Below, piece by piece: positions 43,826 to 51,879 of a DNA stretch of 64,000 nt. This stretch comes from Ensifer adhaerens. GTDB taxonomy: Bacteria; Pseudomonadota; Alphaproteobacteria; Rhizobiales; Rhizobiaceae. Where the stretch lies: the NCBI RefSeq assembly GCF_020035535.1, contig NZ_CP083350.1:2986501-3050500 (forward strand), in the 5' to 3' direction. The translations under genes and the position numbers were made by a program. Below the pieces are notes generated by a model. That model did no database searches. It saw only the letters and a list, made by a program, of their open reading frames with translations, and was not told the DNA's origin. The first letter of the stretch is position 1. The number at the start of each line of letters is the position of its first letter.

Positions 43826-44785
43826 ATGGCTTCACCTCGATTGGAACGGCTCGTCTGGGAGCTTGACTGGAACCTTTTGCGTACCTTTGTGGTGATCGCC
43901 GAAGTCAAGAGCATCACGCGCGCAGCCGAACGGCTGAACCTCAAACAACCAAGCGTCAGCAACGCTCTGCGCCGACTGGAAGATCGCGTCGGCCGCCGGC
44001 TGGTTGAGCGTGATGCGACGCGTTTCGATCTCACCGAGGTTGGGCAGTTGCTCTACGAGCAAAGCGTCGAGGTGTTCGGCACGATCTCGCAATTGCCGCT
44101 GCTCGTGCGCGGCGTTAGCGACGATGTCACGGGCCACGTCACGATCGCGGTGGCGAGCCATGTGGTCTCGCCGATTTTCGACCGGGCGCTGATGGAGTTT
44201 CATCGCAGCTACCCGCGTGCGACCTTGACCATCAACGTTGCACCGAGCGGCGAGGTGACACGGCAACTCCGGGAGAAACGGGCCTCCTTCGGCCTGTGTC
44301 TCGTCAGCGTGCGTGATCCCGCGCTCGACTACCTGATGATGTATAGGGAATTCTTCGGCTTCTTCTGTGGCCCGCACCACCGACTGTTCGGAAAGGAAGG
44401 GTTGAAGCTTGGCGACCTCAAGGGAGAAACCTCGGTGTCCTTCCACACCGACCACATTGCCGATGCGCTCCGGCCCGTCGCTCTGCTGCGCAGCGAGGCC
44501 AAGCTCAACGCCAACGTCGTCGGCGTTTCGTCAAGTCTGGAAGAGGTGCGCCGGATGACGCTTGCAGGTCTCGGCGTCGGCTCGCTGCCGCTGCACGTTG
44601 CCCGCCGTGATGTGGCCGATGGTCTCCTCTGGCGCCTGCCGCCCTACGACAATCCGCCCGCCATCGACATCTTCATGCTGACAAACCCTGAAAAGGCGCT
44701 GAACCGCGCCGAGAAGGCGCTGATCGCCGGCTTGCAGAGCCTGATTAACGAGACACCGGCCGAAGAGCGGGTCTACGCCGACTGA
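43826..44785 (+). CDS. LysR-family regulator divergent from the amine-catabolic operon
   Basis: A 319-residue regulator. The N-terminal helix-turn-helix is LLRTFVVIAEVKSITRAAER with PSVSNALRRLEDRVGRRLV. The remaining part is a two-lobed effector-binding domain with GHVTIAVASHVVSPIFDRAL. ATG 43826 has GAGGA just upstream. Its position opposite the nine-gene operon makes it the likely activator of that operon, with the imported compound or a metabolite as inducer. Its 3' end overlaps the thioesterase gene by 13 bases on the opposite strand. Confidence 0.92.
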   Translation: MASPRLERLVWELDWNLLRTFVVIAEVKSITRAAERLNLKQPSVSNALRRLEDRVGRRLVERDATRFDLTEVGQLLYEQSVEVFGTISQLPLLVRGVSDDVTGHVTIAVASHVVSPIFDRALMEFHRSYPRATLTINVAPSGEVTRQLREKRASFGLCLVSVRDPALDYLMMYREFFGFFCGPHHRLFGKEGLKLGDLKGETSVSFHTDHIADALRPVALLRSEAKLNANVVGVSSSLEEVRRMTLAGLGVGSLPLHVARRDVADGLLWRLPPYDNPPAIDIFMLTNPEKALNRAEKALIAGLQSLINETPAEERVYAD

Positions 44786-45222
44786 TCGCGAGACAGCGCC
44801 CGCTCATCCGACAATAGCGTCTCGGCCCGTGTCCGCGCGTCCGGCTCGAGCGCTATCGCGGCGCGTGCCTGAAGGTCGAACCGCACCGTCGTTGTCCTGT
44901 TGACCGCATGTACGACACCATCGAGCGTTCCGGACATCACCTGCTCGAAGGTGACCGACGAGCGTCCAAGCTTGATGACGCGCGAACGAATGGTGAGGAG
45001 CGTTCCCGCCTTGGTCTCGTGCTTGTACTCGACCTCGGCGCGCACATCCGCCCAGCCCCTGGTCGGGTCTGATTCGGCCTCGACCCCGGCGATATGGCCG
45101 AGAAGCTGGAAACTCGCATCATCGAACATCGCCGCGTAGTGGCGCACGTTCATATGCCCCATCGTGTCGCACATCCACGGGTGGGCGACACCGACGTAGG
45201 TTGTCAAAGGCTGGATGGACAT
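44773..45222 (-). CDS. Hotdog-fold acyl-CoA thioesterase (4HBT type)
   Basis: A 149-residue hotdog-fold protein. The active-site motif HPWMCDTMGHMNVRHYAAMFDD has the D-x-M-G-H-M-N pattern of 4-hydroxybenzoyl-CoA/YbgC thioesterases (residues about 16-25). ATG 45222 is chosen because GAGG lies 9 bases upstream; ATG 45261 would add 13 residues with no visible ribosome-binding site. It converges with, and slightly overlaps, the LysR gene. In context it could hydrolyse the acyl-CoA made by the BKACE reaction, but it is not in that operon. Confidence 0.85.
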   Translation of the reverse strand: MSIQPLTTYVGVAHPWMCDTMGHMNVRHYAAMFDDASFQLLGHIAGVEAESDPTRGWADVRAEVEYKHETKAGTLLTIRSRVIKLGRSSVTFEQVMSGTLDGVVHAVNRTTTVRFDLQARAAIALEPDARTRAETLLSDERALSRDQSA

Positions 45223-45445
45223 GGCGCGCGCCTCATTGATCGAATTGTGTTCGCGAGACATAGCGGATGCTTGACGCTTCTGTCCATTGCGGCCGAGAAC
45301 GGCATACTTTCAACGTTCGCCTCCATTCCGTTTTGACAAAAGGCGCGAAAATTCCGTGGGTAAGCGCACTTGCTTCCAACGATGGCTAGGCGCGGCGTGG
45401 TTGCCTTCCTAGATTGGCCGCTTGCAATGTGAGGAGGAATGAAGC

Positions 45446-46015
45446 GTGAAAGTCTATCTCGCTGGCCCGGAAGTTTTTCTGTCCAATTCGGTCGAGATCC
45501 AGAAGGAGAAAGCGGCGCTGGCGCGCGCGGCTGGCTTCACGCCACTGGTTCCAGGTGATCTCGAGATCCCTCCGGCTCCCACCAAACATGAGCGTGGTCT
45601 GGCGATCTACGCCGTCGACGAGGGCATGATGCTTGCCTCCGACATGATCATTGCCAATCTGACGCCGTTTCGCGGTATCAGTGCCGACGTCGGAACGGTG
45701 TTCGAACTGGGTTTCATGTGCGGCCACGGCAAGCACGTTTACGCCTATACAAATACTTCGCGCAGCTATTACGAGCGGATCCTCAACGATCACTACAATG
45801 GCAACGCTGCGCTGCGCCCTGACGGACGCATGGCTGGCCCCGACGGCCTCAGCATCGAAGATTTCGACATGGCCGACAATCTCATGCTGGATGGCGGCAT
45901 CCTTCGCCGCGAGGGCGCGCTGATCAAACGCGAGGTGCCTGAGGCCGATCGCTTCACTGATCTGGAAGCTTTCAAGGAATGCCTCGCCATCGCTGCGAGG
46001 CGGCACCTGACTTAA
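45446..46015 (+). CDS. Nucleoside 2-deoxyribosyltransferase
   Basis: A 189-residue enzyme of the nucleoside 2-deoxyribosyltransferase family, which moves deoxyribose between bases in nucleotide salvage. The N-terminus KVYLAGPEVFLSNSVEIQ is the family start. The DxMIANL-like ASDMIIANLTPFRGISADVG and TVFELGFMCGHGKHVYAY carry the catalytic Glu region (F-E-L-G). GTG 45446 is the start, with GGAGGAA 9 bases before it. Free-standing gene. It could also act as a base-scavenging nucleosidase. Confidence 0.9.
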   Translation: MKVYLAGPEVFLSNSVEIQKEKAALARAAGFTPLVPGDLEIPPAPTKHERGLAIYAVDEGMMLASDMIIANLTPFRGISADVGTVFELGFMCGHGKHVYAYTNTSRSYYERILNDHYNGNAALRPDGRMAGPDGLSIEDFDMADNLMLDGGILRREGALIKREVPEADRFTDLEAFKECLAIAARRHLT

Positions 46016-46058
46016 ACATAACAGGCTCCGCTGTCTCTTTTGGAGCCAGCGCCCGTCT

Positions 46059-46766
46059 CTAGTCGGTGGCGCAAGGCCAACCTGTTGGCGTCTTCAATTC
46101 GGCCGGCAATTTGGTCGAGCCGTCGCCGCAGGCCATGTCGACCTGCTCCTGCTCAAGCCCGGTCGCCTCGGAGAGGTTCACGCCCTCGATCCGGGTCTGA
46201 AACATGAAGGCGCCATCGAAATCGATCGGCCCAGTGAAGCTCGAGTTTGCGAAGCTGGCGCGCGACAGGTTGGCGTGAGAAAAGCGGGTGCCGGTCAATT
46301 CCGCCCTGTCAAAATTGGCACGGCCGAGTTCGGCCTTCTCGAAGCTCGTCCCCGTCAACCGGGCTCCACTAAAATTGGCGCGTTGCAGCTCGGAGTTGAC
46401 GAAGGATGCCTTTTCGGCAGCGATTCCCGCAAAATTGCAGCGATAGGCTTCGATCTTCGAAAAGTTCGCCCCATCGGCCAGCGCGCCGGCCACCGATGAG
46501 CGCACCAGCGTCGCCTTCTCCAGGTTGGCGCCTGTCAGATTGGCGCCCCGCAGGTCAGTCAAGGTGAAGTCCGTATTGACCAAATTCGCGCCCTGAAGAT
46601 CGCTGCCGCCAAGCATCAGTGCCTTCTTGTTGCAGTCGGTCCAATCCGCGCCAGGCGACGCCGAATCCTTGCAGCTGGCGGCGTGACCCACAGCCGGTGC
46701 TACCAGGGTGACAAGGCATGCCGTGATTGCTGGCACGAGCAGGGTTTTCAATGTGCGCCGCTCCAT
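46059..46766 (-). CDS. Secreted pentapeptide-repeat protein
   Basis: A 235-residue protein with a signal peptide ending VGHA-AS (about residue 30). The body is a run of A(D/N)LXX pentapeptides between about residues 55 and 210, such as LQGANLVNTDFTLTDLRGAN, so it should fold as a right-handed quadrilateral beta-helix. Four cysteines lie outside or beside the repeats. ATG 46766 is chosen because a signal peptide then begins at residue 1. Pentapeptide proteins can mimic DNA or bind partners; no partner is suggested here. Confidence 0.85.
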   Translation of the reverse strand: MERRTLKTLLVPAITACLVTLVAPAVGHAASCKDSASPGADWTDCNKKALMLGGSDLQGANLVNTDFTLTDLRGANLTGANLEKATLVRSSVAGALADGANFSKIEAYRCNFAGIAAEKASFVNSELQRANFSGARLTGTSFEKAELGRANFDRAELTGTRFSHANLSRASFANSSFTGPIDFDGAFMFQTRIEGVNLSEATGLEQEQVDMACGDGSTKLPAELKTPTGWPCATD

Positions 46767-47002
46767 TTTCAGTGCTCTTCGGCGTGGCGTAGCGGACCGG
46801 CGCATCGCGCCGCACCCGTGGTCGAGATCGGTTTTGAGGATAGTCATGGCGCCGCTCCGGGACCCGCGGGGTCGAATCGATTGCATTTCAGATGGCATAC
46901 ACACCCGTCGCGTGATCGGCATCACCAGTTGTGCGTGCTTCGCTGGTAAACGTATGACGTTGCTCCTCTTTATGCAAATAACAGAAATGAAAACGCTTCG
47001 TT

Positions 47003-47932
47003 TCAGACAGCGACTTCCAACAGCCAGTCACGCAGCTTGGCTTGAGCGCTCTGCTCGACAATGGCTGCTGGCGCGAGCAGATGATAGACCGACCCGTCCT
47101 CGACAAATCCCAAGGGCGCGGCCAGAATGCCGCTCTCGACGTCGTCGCGAACAAGCTGCCAGGGGCCGATTGCAACACCGATGCCGGCGACCGCGGCCTG
47201 AAGGCTTATGTAGAAATGCTCGAAGTTTTGCGCACGCCGCCCGAACGTTCGGCAATCGGCGAGTCCTGCCCAGGCTTCCCACGCGTCGGGACGGCTACGC
47301 GAATGCAGAAGGACCGCATCGTCGCGCAGTGCCGGCAGACGGACTGAGTCCGCCCGGTCGAAAAATTCTGCGACCTTATCGACGCGACAGACCGGGCCGG
47401 TGCGTTCGCGAAACAGCGGGGTTGCGTGGACCGCCTCGGCTCGCACGAAGTCGTTTCTCCGAATCGCGAGGTCGATGCCGCGCCCCAGCGTTACCGGACC
47501 GCCGCCGGCAACGAGATGTATGGAAACATCCGGATGCCGCCCTTGAAAATCCGGAAGTCGCGGGATGAGCCAACGTATCAGAAGCGTCGGTTCGCAGGAG
47601 ACCACGAGCGCCGGCGCCCTTACCTCTTCCTGGATCTCCCGGACTGCGGTTTCAACGAGCACAAAGCCTTCGCGCGCAGCACTGGCGAGCTTGCGGCCGG
47701 CATCCGTCAGGAAGACGCGGCGGCTTCGCCTTTCGAACAACGCCACCCCCAACTCGTCCTCGATGAGACGGACTGCCCGGCTGATCGCGCCATGAGTCAA
47801 GTGCAGGGCGTCCGCAGCGCGGCTGAAGCTTTCCAGCCTCGCCGCCGCCTCGAAGCAGCGGAGCGCTGCCAAAGGTGGGAGACGAACGGCGTCGATCTGT
47901 GATCTGTGCTGACCAATTACGTCAGGATTCAT
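47003..47932 (-). CDS. LysR-family regulator (GcvA-like) divergent from a LysE exporter
   Basis: A 309-residue regulator. The N-terminal domain is LPPLAALRCFEAAARLESFS with HLTHGAISRAVRLIEDELGV, the GcvA-type helix-turn-helix. The C-terminal effector domain includes LVVSCEPTLLIRWLIPRLPDFQ. It is divergent from the LysE-type gene across 66 bases, which is the classic arrangement for control of an amino acid exporter. The inducer may be the exported amino acid. Confidence 0.92.
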   Translation of the reverse strand: MNPDVIGQHRSQIDAVRLPPLAALRCFEAAARLESFSRAADALHLTHGAISRAVRLIEDELGVALFERRSRRVFLTDAGRKLASAAREGFVLVETAVREIQEEVRAPALVVSCEPTLLIRWLIPRLPDFQGRHPDVSIHLVAGGGPVTLGRGIDLAIRRNDFVRAEAVHATPLFRERTGPVCRVDKVAEFFDRADSVRLPALRDDAVLLHSRSRPDAWEAWAGLADCRTFGRRAQNFEHFYISLQAAVAGIGVAIGPWQLVRDDVESGILAAPLGFVEDGSVYHLLAPAAIVEQSAQAKLRDWLLEVAV

Positions 47933-47998
47933 CGTTAGTCGCCGACCCGATTGTCGCTTAAGTCTGGCGTAGCATCAAAGGAACGAGCGAGAAAAGCA

Positions 47999-48619
47999 AT
48001 GACCGAACTGTTAGCAGTAGTCACCATCACGATCTTGGCCGTCATAAGCCCTGGGCCCGATTTCGCGATGGTGACGCGCAACAGCCTTCTCATATCCCGG
48101 CGGGCCGGCGTCTTGACGGCGCTCGGGATCGGCGCAGGCGTCTGCATCCATGCCGGCTATACCATTCTCGGTGTCGGGCTGATCATCCGGCAATCGATCA
48201 TGCTTTTCAGCATTCTGAAGTTTGGCGGTGCGGCCTACCTGATCTGGCTCGGACTGAAGATGTTGCGGGCAAAGCCCACAGAGGGGCCGCAAGATGCCGC
48301 CGCCTCCGAGCTCTCCGATCTCGGCGCACTGCGCACCGGGTTCTTGACCAACGCGCTCAACCCGAAGACGACGGTCTTTATCGTCAGCCTTTTCATGCAG
48401 GTCGTCGAACCGACGACACCACTCTTGGTGCAGGTCGGCTATGGCGGCTTCATCGCGGCTGCACATGTCGTCTGGTTTGCTCTCGTGGCGCTGTTCTTCT
48501 CAACCGGTATGGTGCGCGTTCACCTGCTTCGACTGCGGCACTGGATCGACCGCACCTTCGGAGCCTTGTTGGTGGGATTCGGCGTTCTATTGGCAACGAC
48601 GAGTGCGGTCAGACAATAG
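47999..48619 (+). CDS. LysE/RhtB-family amino acid exporter
   Basis: A 206-residue membrane protein with five or six helices. Family features are the opening AVVTITILAVISPGPDFAMV (S-P-G-P-x-x, here about residue 14), GIGAGVCIHAGYTILGVGL and TGFLTNALNPKTTVFIVSLF (N-P-K). ATG 47999 gives the standard N-terminus. It probably exports a basic or neutral amino acid or homoserine-like compound. MocR follows on the same strand 111 bases downstream. Confidence 0.9.
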   Translation: MTELLAVVTITILAVISPGPDFAMVTRNSLLISRRAGVLTALGIGAGVCIHAGYTILGVGLIIRQSIMLFSILKFGGAAYLIWLGLKMLRAKPTEGPQDAAASELSDLGALRTGFLTNALNPKTTVFIVSLFMQVVEPTTPLLVQVGYGGFIAAAHVVWFALVALFFSTGMVRVHLLRLRHWIDRTFGALLVGFGVLLATTSAVRQ

Positions 48620-48691
48620 CCGCACCAAGCCGTCCGCTCAGGGCTATCGCGTCGAACGTCAGGCATTTGCTTGCCGACGACGCGAAAGCAT

Positions 48692-48726
48692 GCAATATCC
48701 ATACAATCATAAACGTCGGATATTGC
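48692..48726 (+). promoter_or_regulatory. Probable autoregulatory operator of the MocR gene
   Basis: GCAATATCC (48692-48700) and GGATATTGC (48718-48726) form a perfect 9-bp inverted repeat whose right arm ends 4 bases before the MocR ATG. The left arm is followed by CATACAAT. The element covers the normal ribosome-binding site position, so binding could block both initiation of transcription nearby and ribosome access. Confidence 0.6.
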
Positions 48727-48730
48727 ACTG

Positions 48731-50128
48731 ATGAACGACGAACGCTTGCAGATCTCGTGGCGTCCCACCATTCGCAAGGCAGATGGCCCCCTCTATCTCG
48801 CGATTGCGGACGCCATTGCCTCAGACATCGCCGACGGACGCCTTTTGGACGGCATGCGATTGCCGCCGCAACGCGTGCTCGCCGAGGCACTTGCGATCGA
48901 TTTCACGACCGTCAGCCGCGCTTACAACGAAGCAAGACATCGCGGCCTCGTCGAGGGCCGCGTCGGCCAGGGCACCTACGTCAAGGTGCGGCGCTCGCGG
49001 ATTGCTCGCCCCGCCACCAGCGGTATTGTCGACATGAGCATGAACCTGCCGCCGCTCTTCGACGATCCGGCGCTCGCCGGAAGACTCTGGGACGACATGA
49101 CTGCACTCCAGGCCGAGCACGGGCTCGACCTTTTGATGCGCTACCAGGCTCCCGCCGGTACCCTACACAACAGAGCGGTTGGCGCTACCTGGCTAAGGCC
49201 GCGTCTGGGTGAGGTGCAAGTCGAACGCATGCTGGTCTGCCCCGGAGCGCAAGGCGCGCTACTCGCGGTACTCACCAGCCTGGCAAAGCCGGGCGACACC
49301 ATATGCGGCGAAGCCATCGCCTACCCCGGCCTTCGCGCGCTCGCCGCCCATCTCGGCATTACGCTTCTGGGGGTAGCGATCGACGAAAAGGGACTGATTC
49401 CCGAATCATTTGACGAAGTTTGTTCAAGGCACGCTTTAAAGGCCCTCTACTGCAACCCGACGCTGCATAACCCAACGACATCCACGCTCTCGCTGGAGCG
49501 CCGTGAGGCGATCATCGGGATCGCTCGGCGACATAACGTACCGATCATTGAGGATGACGCCTATGGTGCCCTGCCCGTGGCGCCACCGCCGGCACTTGCC
49601 GCGCTGGCGCCGGAACTTGTCTACCACATCGGCGGCCTCGCGAAATGCCTTTCGCCGGCGCTGCGCGTTGCCTATCTCGTCGTTCCCGACAGCCGCAGCT
49701 CGGTCAGAATCGAAGGCGCCATCCGGGCGACCGCTGGCCTGGCTTCACCGCTGACAGCCGCAATCGCAAGCCGCTGGATCGAGGATGGAACGGCCGATTC
49801 TGTCCTCAGCGCGATCCGCACTGAAACGAGCGTGCGGCAACAGATCGCCGACCGCATCCTCCCAAAGGGCGCGGCCATATCGGACCCGCATGCCTTTCAC
49901 CTTTGGCTGCAACTGCCGCAACCCTGGACGCGCGGTGAATTCAGCGGTCGACTGCAGGCCGCGGGCATCGCGGTTGTTCCAAGCGACGCCTTTGCGCTCA
50001 GGGCAGCCCCGGAGGCCGTGCGCCTGGGCCTTGGCGCGGCCGCGACCCAAGAAGACCTGCGCCGCAGCCTGTCGACTATCGCTGACCTCCTCGGCCAATC
50101 TCCCGCTGCATCGAGCCTCGTGGTTTGA
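48731..50128 (+). CDS. MocR-family regulator (GntR helix-turn-helix fused to an aminotransferase fold)
   Basis: A 465-residue regulator. Residues about 15-85 are a GntR winged helix (ISWRPTIRKADGPLYLAIAD, then RLPPQRVLAEALAIDFTTVS). Residues about 115-460 have the fold-type I aminotransferase pattern: VCPGAQGALLAVLTSLAKPG, YCNPTLHNPTTSTLSLERRE and VYHIGGLAKCLSPALRVAYL, where Lys near 305 corresponds to the PLP-lysine. MocR proteins sense PLP or amino compounds. No strong ribosome-binding site precedes ATG 48731; the operator arm lies there instead. Neighbours are an amino acid exporter upstream and a DUF983 gene downstream, each with MocR-like half-sites close to MocR. Confidence 0.9.
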   Translation: MNDERLQISWRPTIRKADGPLYLAIADAIASDIADGRLLDGMRLPPQRVLAEALAIDFTTVSRAYNEARHRGLVEGRVGQGTYVKVRRSRIARPATSGIVDMSMNLPPLFDDPALAGRLWDDMTALQAEHGLDLLMRYQAPAGTLHNRAVGATWLRPRLGEVQVERMLVCPGAQGALLAVLTSLAKPGDTICGEAIAYPGLRALAAHLGITLLGVAIDEKGLIPESFDEVCSRHALKALYCNPTLHNPTTSTLSLERREAIIGIARRHNVPIIEDDAYGALPVAPPPALAALAPELVYHIGGLAKCLSPALRVAYLVVPDSRSSVRIEGAIRATAGLASPLTAAIASRWIEDGTADSVLSAIRTETSVRQQIADRILPKGAAISDPHAFHLWLQLPQPWTRGEFSGRLQAAGIAVVPSDAFALRAAPEAVRLGLGAAATQEDLRRSLSTIADLLGQSPAASSLVV

Positions 50129-50163
50129 CGACGTGGATAGCTCCTGCGGGCGAAATTGTCGCA

Positions 50164-50213
50164 GCAATGTATGCATACAATAAATTGACAATGTATGCTT
50201 TCGGGCGCTTAAT
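50164..50213 (+). promoter_or_regulatory. MocR-like operator overlapping the DUF983 gene promoter
   Basis: GCAATGTATGCATACAAT (50164-50181) contains the perfect 12-bp palindrome TGTATGCATACA; a second half-site CAATGTATGC lies at 50189-50198. A -35 TTGACA (50185-50190) and a -10-like CTTAAT (50208-50213) are 17 bases apart, so the repeats flank and overlap the -35. The half-site CATACAAT also occurs upstream of the MocR gene. Confidence 0.55.
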
Positions 50214-50315
50214 CGTCTGGAGCCTGAGGCGCTACCCAGGAATGGCCGGCCGCATACCAGGCAACATCGGCGCAACACCAGTGTGCGCAGGACGAGACGC
50301 CTGAAAGGAACGACG

Positions 50316-50726
50316 ATGTCTTCGGATCACGAGTGGCCACCCATCCCGCCCATGCAGACCGGTCTGCGCGGCCGATGCCCGCGCTGCGGCCAGGGACACC
50401 TTTTCGAAGGGTTCTTGAAGATGCGCAAGGAATGCGAAGTCTGCGGTCTCGACTATTCTTTCGCGGACCCGGCGGACGGTCCGGCCTTCTTCGTCATCTG
50501 TTTCGCCTGTGTGCCAAGCGTGCTTCTCGGCGTCTGGCTTGAGGTTCAATACAGCGCTCCGCTCTGGGTGCACTTGCTGGTCACCGGCCCGTTCATGCTG
50601 CTGACATGTATTCCACCGCTCCGACCCTTGAAGGGATGGCTTGTCTCAAGCCAGTTCTTCTACAAGGCCGAGGAAGGCAAGGTCGTCAGGCGCGGCGTGG
50701 AGGCGCCGGTTGCGACAACACAGTAG
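50316..50726 (+). CDS. DUF983 family zinc-ribbon membrane protein
   Basis: A 136-residue protein. An N-terminal zinc ribbon (RGRCPRCGQGHLFEGFLKMR with a second pair ECEVCGLDY; two CxxC pairs) is followed by two membrane helices (FFVICFACVPSVLLGVWLEV and LLVTGPFMLLTCIPPLRPLK). AAAGGA is just upstream of ATG 50316. The DUF983 family is widespread in Rhizobiales and has no assigned function; some members are linked with cytochrome oxidase assembly. Free-standing gene with a MocR-like operator in front. Confidence 0.88.
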   Translation: MSSDHEWPPIPPMQTGLRGRCPRCGQGHLFEGFLKMRKECEVCGLDYSFADPADGPAFFVICFACVPSVLLGVWLEVQYSAPLWVHLLVTGPFMLLTCIPPLRPLKGWLVSSQFFYKAEEGKVVRRGVEAPVATTQ

Positions 50727-51435
50727 CACTGCCCGGACCGCACCTCCCCGCGTGAACATCGGTCGCCGATGGTGCGGCGACCGTCGTCAGGGGGCATAGC
50801 GCCTGAATCAGGCGGCAGAGCCCGCCCGCGTCAGCCAAGAAGGTCGGTCACTTGTTCGAAAGAGGGCGGCACGGGTCGAGCGCAACCTTCGCCTTGGCAT
50901 CCGCCTTACGGTCGCGCCAAGTCCACGGGCTGAACGTGTCCCAATCGGCCAACGGTAACTGCTTCGTCACCGCGTAGAGACAAACAGGTCTCCTCGGCGC
51001 GGTTGGTGAGGGGCGACTTGCACGGTTTTGTCCGCAAGTCCTGCCAGCGCGGGCTCCTCACTGTTCTACTTCGCATGGCAAATGTACCCGGACCCTGTTC
51101 GCAAGAATAGGCAATGGCCGTTACTGCCGTAGTGTCCTTTGCAGCGAAAGATGAAGATGTATTCGAAGAGCAAATGGCTGCCGCGGCCATGCGAGATCCA
51201 CATCGATTCATGCCGAAATCTCCGATGCGGCCGTGCGGACTGGTCCACCTTGCCGCCCTGCGTCCTCAGAGAGTGTTCAACCACGGGCTTCATTTCATCA
51301 AACGGCGGCGGCTATCGAAACGCAGCAGGAGCGCCAGCGCTGCGGTTCCTTTGTCAGCCCCTTTCGTAAGCAGTGGATCTTGATCACAGCACCACTGATC
51401 GCGAAGAACCAATCGCGCCCAGAGTAGCCCCCCTA
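50727..51435. other. Gene-poor stretch with a degraded minus-strand reading frame
   Basis: No complete gene was found. The minus strand has a coding-like tail that stops at 50848-50850 and reads backwards from about 51060: LYAVTKQLPLADWDTFSPWT, then WRDRKADAKAKVALDP with CRPLSNK at the end. An in-frame TGA interrupts it near 51060, and no good start lies inside. The upstream frame shifts (CEQGPGTFAMRSRTVRSP reads on in a different frame). This looks like the relic of a small gene or a frameshifted pseudogene. Confidence 0.35.
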
Positions 51436-51475
51436 AAAAATGACTGCGCCGCCAACTGTTGATCGTTGACGGCGC
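51436..51475 (-). terminator. Minus-strand intrinsic terminator with T-tract
   Basis: On the minus strand GCGCCGTCAAC pairs with GTTGGCGGCGC (51446-51456 with 51465-51475; one mispair) and AGTCATTTTTT follows. No minus-strand gene lies upstream within 370 bases, so it may end a short unannotated transcript. Confidence 0.6.
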
Positions 51476-51560
51476 TCTTCACCGGAAGCCTCTCTTCTCA
51501 AAGGCCGGAACTAGGTAAATCAGAGCAACTAATCCGTCAATGTGTAGTTTGTGAAGTTTT
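51476..51560 (-). ncRNA. Candidate small RNA ending at the 51436 terminator
   Basis: On the minus strand, TTGACG and TACCTA lie 17 bases apart around 51510-51540 and would fit an alphaproteobacterial promoter; a transcript of about 75-80 nt would end at the terminator. The proposed RNA has a further CCGG...CCGG hairpin. It rests only on a weak promoter and a good terminator. Confidence 0.25.
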
Positions 51561-51879
51561 TATGAGAGATTTTTGTCAATATTGTTCGGTATAGCAACAT
51601 CGTTCGGATTGATTACTATCTTGAATCGCTCGTTTTTATTTTAGAAAAACATGATAGTGTTTATTCTGTCACAGTATATATCAAAGAACTTCTGCGAAGA
51701 TTCGAAGCAAAATTGTTACAAAACTGTCGTTTGGCGATGATAGCGGTGTCGCCGCTGCCCGCCGCGAGTCATCGTGGCCGGTTCATTTCGTCGCAGCGCG
51801 AGCGAGGTAGCCGATAATCTCTGGGGGACACCAGGGTCGGGCCTTGTTGACCTTGAAAACCATTAGAGAGATCGTCCGT
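51490..51879 (+). promoter_or_regulatory. AT-rich leader/promoter region of the porin gene
   Basis: About 240 bases (51510-51750) are far more AT-rich than the rest of the window, with runs such as TTTTTATTTTAGAAAAA. The porin ATG lies a further 130 bases on, suggesting a long 5' untranslated leader. AT-rich upstream tracts are typical of strongly expressed porins and of sites for nucleoid proteins or OmpR-like regulators. No specific operator is identified. Confidence 0.5.

Noticed and set aside
46020..46058. GGCTCC/GGAGCC hairpin between the deoxyribosyltransferase and pentapeptide genes as a terminator
   Set aside because: The stem is only 6 bp with a 12-base loop and no T-tract; too weak to list as a feature.
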